Positions 62,960 to 64,000 of a DNA stretch of 64,000 bases are shown one piece after another (position 1 is the stretch's first letter; each line of letters begins with the position of its first letter). The DNA is from Burkholderia sp. 4M9327F10 (lineage in GTDB: Bacteria; Pseudomonadota; Gammaproteobacteria; Burkholderiales; Burkholderiaceae), in contig NZ_SCNV01000039.1 in assembly GCF_005503145.1 (NCBI RefSeq), positions 1 to 64,000 on the forward strand, given 5' to 3'. Both the position numbers and the translations under genes were made by a program. A model generated the notes under the pieces. The model was not told the origin of the DNA. It saw only the letters and a list, made by a program, of their open reading frames with translations, and did no database searches.

Positions 62960-63787
62960 TCAGTGCGACATCAGCACCGGCACGGTCATCGACTGAAGCA
63001 TGGTCCGTGTGACGCCGCCGAGCAGCCGTTCCTGCACGCGCGTATGCCCATATGCCCCCATCACCAGCAGATCGATATGATGATCGGCCAGCATGTTCAA
63101 CAGCAGCGCGCCAGTGGGGACACCGGCCACCTTGGGCGCGGCCGCGAATCCCGCCTGGATGTCGTGCCGTGCAAGCCAGGCGGCGACGTCGATGCCGGCT
63201 GGCGCTTCGCTATCCGGGTGACGCCGCAGGGTCATCACGGTGACGAATTTCGCGCGTTTGATCAGCGGCAAGGCGTCGGCCATCGCCCGGGCGCTCTCGC
63301 GGCTGCCGTCCCACGCGATCAGCACGTTTTCGGCAAACGAACGGACAGTCCCGACGTAGGGCAGCACAATGGCAGGGCGGCCCGAACTCATCAGCACGTC
63401 CTCGACAAAGTGGCGTGCGATATAGGATGACGGATCGTCGGGATCATCCTGACCGAGGATCAGGAGGTCGGCGTGGCGCGCGTGCAGGACCGCTGCTTCT
63501 ACCGCAGGCCCGCCCGGCGCGCGCCATTCCACGCTGCGCCCGGCCCGTTCGCCCGCCGCCAGAAAGCGCGCTTGCGCGCCTTTAAGATTGGCCTCGTGTT
63601 GCGCTTCGCGAATCGCGACCAGTGCGCGTTCGCCGTGAAGAAACATCGGCTTCGTCAGATCCTGACAAACCACATACAGGCCGATCAGATGCGCGTCGTG
63701 CCGGCCGGCCAGTTCAAGTGCGAATTCGATCCTCGCGGTGCTATGGGTGCTGTCATCGAGATGCACCAGCAGGGTTTTGCAGTTCAT
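62960..63787 (-). CDS. Tandem-type universal stress protein
   Basis: This 275-residue protein contains two Usp domains. The first (MNCKTLLVHLDDSTHSTARI) is degenerate at its nucleotide loop (LLILGQDDPDDPSSYIARHF). The second has a clear core (VLIAWDGSRESARAMADALP; LLVMGAYGHTRVQERLLGGV; MLQSMTVPVLMSH). It overlaps the stop of the next upstream Usp gene (ATGA). Confidence 0.9.
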   Translation of the reverse strand: MNCKTLLVHLDDSTHSTARIEFALELAGRHDAHLIGLYVVCQDLTKPMFLHGERALVAIREAQHEANLKGAQARFLAAGERAGRSVEWRAPGGPAVEAAVLHARHADLLILGQDDPDDPSSYIARHFVEDVLMSSGRPAIVLPYVGTVRSFAENVLIAWDGSRESARAMADALPLIKRAKFVTVMTLRRHPDSEAPAGIDVAAWLARHDIQAGFAAAPKVAGVPTGALLLNMLADHHIDLLVMGAYGHTRVQERLLGGVTRTMLQSMTVPVLMSH

Positions 63788-64000
63788 GACGGTTCCCTGA
63801 TCGGTTCGGCTGCCTGTGCGCTGCTTGTCACAGGTTTGGCGCTGTGCGCCGGGATCATCAGCACCGCACACGGCGCGATGCGCAGAAAACGTTCGGCGAC
63901 ACTGCCGAGCACCAGCCTTTGGAAACCCCGCCGTCCATGCGTGCCCATTACGACCAGGTCAGCCTTGAAATCGCTTGCCGCGTGCAGTATGCAATGGGCG
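63784..64000 (-). CDS. Universal stress protein, C-terminal part (gene runs off the window)
   Basis: The minus-strand frame open at the window edge reads ADLVVMGTHGRRGFQRLVLG, then SVAERFLRIAPCAVLMIPAH and a short tail. This is the nucleotide-binding end of a UspA-type protein. Its stop overlaps the start of the tandem Usp gene. Confidence 0.9.
   Translation of the reverse strand, partial: AHCILHAASDFKADLVVMGTHGRRGFQRLVLGSVAERFLRIAPCAVLMIPAHSAKPVTSSAQAAEPIREPS

Overview
The window looks like a Paraburkholderia or Burkholderia replicon. The coding regions are GC-rich. The gene set is a Burkholderiaceae one: narGHJI with a parvulin, an NnrS-type protein, clustered universal stress proteins, hemerythrins and PQQ-linked alcohol oxidation. 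No rRNA, tRNA, CRISPR array or phage module was seen.

Region 1 (1-4520) is a large STAND/NACHT-like NTPase gene, of a type often found in anti-phage defence, cut by a complete IS66-family element. The element has an 8-bp target duplication (TCTTGATC), and removing it restores the reading frame exactly.

Region 2 (4681-19993) is a self-contained periplasmic alcohol-oxidation island. It holds tonB-exbB-exbD, a divergent TonB-dependent receptor, an aldehyde dehydrogenase, a divergent PQQ alcohol dehydrogenase carrying the lanthanide-type extra Asp (WDYDG), a fusion of an XoxJ-like binding protein with a c-type cytochrome, pqqABCDE, and an AcoR-like sigma-54 activator. By eye there are sigma-54 (-24/-12) promoters with exact GG-N10-GC spacing in front of all five transcription units. 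This suggests one regulon covering metal or cofactor uptake, PQQ synthesis, alcohol oxidation and aldehyde removal.

Region 3 (20.2-64 kb) is a low-oxygen, nitrate-respiration and persistence region. It resembles the low-oxygen-activated (lxa) locus described in Burkholderia cenocepacia. It contains a ribosome-hibernation-like factor, Usp proteins, a ba3-type cytochrome oxidase operon with several cytochromes c, narK/ppiC/narIJHG, an NnrS-type protein, three hemerythrins, acetate uptake and acetyl-CoA synthetase, two nitroreductases, an alcohol dehydrogenase, an FNR with four Cys ligands, a CHASE-PAS histidine kinase with a NarL-type regulator, and more Usp proteins. About fifteen FNR-like boxes (TTGAY-N4-RTCAA or close) lie in its intergenic spaces, so local FNR control is likely.

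The third region also shows heavy decay. An IS630-family element sits in a PAS gene. There are fragments of fnr, a HAD phosphatase, macB, nodT, an ABC permease and a cytochrome c that has lost a heme cysteine. A hemerythrin plus membrane-protein pair is duplicated, and one membrane copy is frameshifted.
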